Below are positions 31,747 through 32,106 of a stretch of DNA of 32,106 bases, piece by piece. Source of the stretch: Apostichopus parvimensis (lineage: Eukaryota > Echinodermata > Holothuroidea > Aspidochirotida > Stichopodidae); contig KN884487.1 of NCBI GenBank assembly GCA_000934455.1, positions 32,354 to 64,459 of the forward strand, in the 5' to 3' direction. Each line of letters begins with the position of its first letter. Within the stretch, counting starts at the first letter, position 1. The notes under the pieces are model-generated. The model did not search any database. It worked only from the letters and a program-made list of their open reading frames with translations, and was not told the DNA's origin. The translations under genes and the position numbers were made by a program.

Positions 31747-31990
31747 TGTATTTTGTCGTCTCCGTGGAGTTTGTCCTCTTCGATGTTGTTGTCTCCTATC
31801 ATTTTGTTGTCTCGACTGATGTTTCCTACCTTAAATTTGTTGTTTCCCCTAACCCTCTCGATCGAGTTTGTTGCCTCGATCGAGTTTGTTGCCTCGATCG
31901 AGTTTGTTGCCTCGATCGAGTTTGTTGCCTCGATCGAGTTTGTTGCCTCGATCGAGTTTTGTGTCTCGATCAAGTTTGTCTCGATTGATT
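31747..31990. repeat. 18-bp tandem array with TCGATCGA palindrome
   Basis: Perfect or near-perfect units of CTCGATCGAGTTTGTTGC start at 31857, 31875, 31893, 31911 and 31929. Diverged units start at 31947 and 31965. To the left, 31747-31856 holds degenerate units (TTTGTCGTCTCC, TTGTTGTCTCC, TTGTTGTCTCG) with about the same period, so the array is old on the left and freshly homogenised on the right. Because 18 is a multiple of 3, both strands stay open. The minus-strand 130-codon frame with repeated NSIEAT and the plus-strand frame with LDRVCC are read-throughs. I do not call a gene. Confidence 0.9.
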
Positions 31991-32106
31991 TTGCGGCGCT
32001 ATTCCGAAATGAAAAATCTGTGAACATGGAGCGCACGCGCCCTAACTGCATATTTTATATTCGGCCTGTGCGTCTCGTTCTCAAAATGCATCTATTTTCT
32101 GTGCAC

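Larger units (their letters stand above)
27610..32106 (+). other. Next intron of the betaglycan-like gene (to window end)
   Basis: Begins with the GTAAGT donor. I looked for a phase-0 exon continuing the orphan region and found none before the window ends. The contents are two SINE copies, a hairpin repeat and short tandem repeats, listed separately. Stretches with nothing I can name are 27961-28610, 29040-29869, 30077-30474 and 30651-31204. Confidence 0.6.

Noticed and set aside
31659-32051. Minus-strand 130-codon frame with NSIEAT repeats as a repeat protein
   Set aside because: The array has an 18-bp period, so every frame without a stop in one unit stays open. The plus strand is equally open. 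There is no signal peptide, splice context or conserved flank.

Overview
The window is AT-rich animal nuclear DNA. It has two spliced coding exons, very long introns, mobile-element fragments, minisatellites and one run of 50 N. The repeats (tRNA-derived SINEs, hAT-like short elements, a TTAA-flanked element, an (ATA)n-linked hairpin repeat) suggest a marine invertebrate deuterostome. An echinoderm such as a sea cucumber is my best guess, but this rests on general resemblance and not on a diagnostic gene.

The one gene I can support is on the + strand: the 5' part of a TGF-beta co-receptor gene resembling betaglycan (TGFBR3) and endoglin. An exon at 8840-9060 carries 5' UTR, the start codon and a signal peptide, and ends in phase 1. 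An exon at 27290-27609 carries the first half of the N-terminal 'orphan' ligand-binding region. It begins with the two bases needed to complete the interrupted codon, and the join gives 129 uninterrupted codons. The intron between is about 18.2 kb as assembled. Later exons (rest of the orphan region, ZP region, transmembrane segment) must lie beyond the right edge.

Layout: 1-247 is a pyrimidine-rich tract ending in a hAT-like terminus. 248-8839 is non-coding upstream DNA with a pair of nested hairpins and a 136-bp tandem duplication. 8840-9060 is the first coding exon. 9061-27289 is the long intron, holding a decayed tandem array with nuclear-receptor-like words, a SINE, a large end-to-end duplication around the N gap, two hAT-like non-autonomous elements, a 1.25-kb TTAA-flanked element and a 14-unit minisatellite. 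27290-27609 is the second coding exon. 27610-32106 is intron with two copies of a tRNA-Ser/Leu-type SINE, a hairpin repeat and an 18-bp CpG-rich array at the right end.

The duplication at 12437-14867 and 14918-17777 is best read as two haplotypes of one locus laid end to end by the assembler. One copy has, and the other lacks, a 372-bp hAT-like insertion with an 8-bp target-site duplication, so it records a polymorphic transposon. I found no prokaryotic-type system, CRISPR array, rRNA, functional tRNA or viral gene. All comparisons were by eye; no searches were run.
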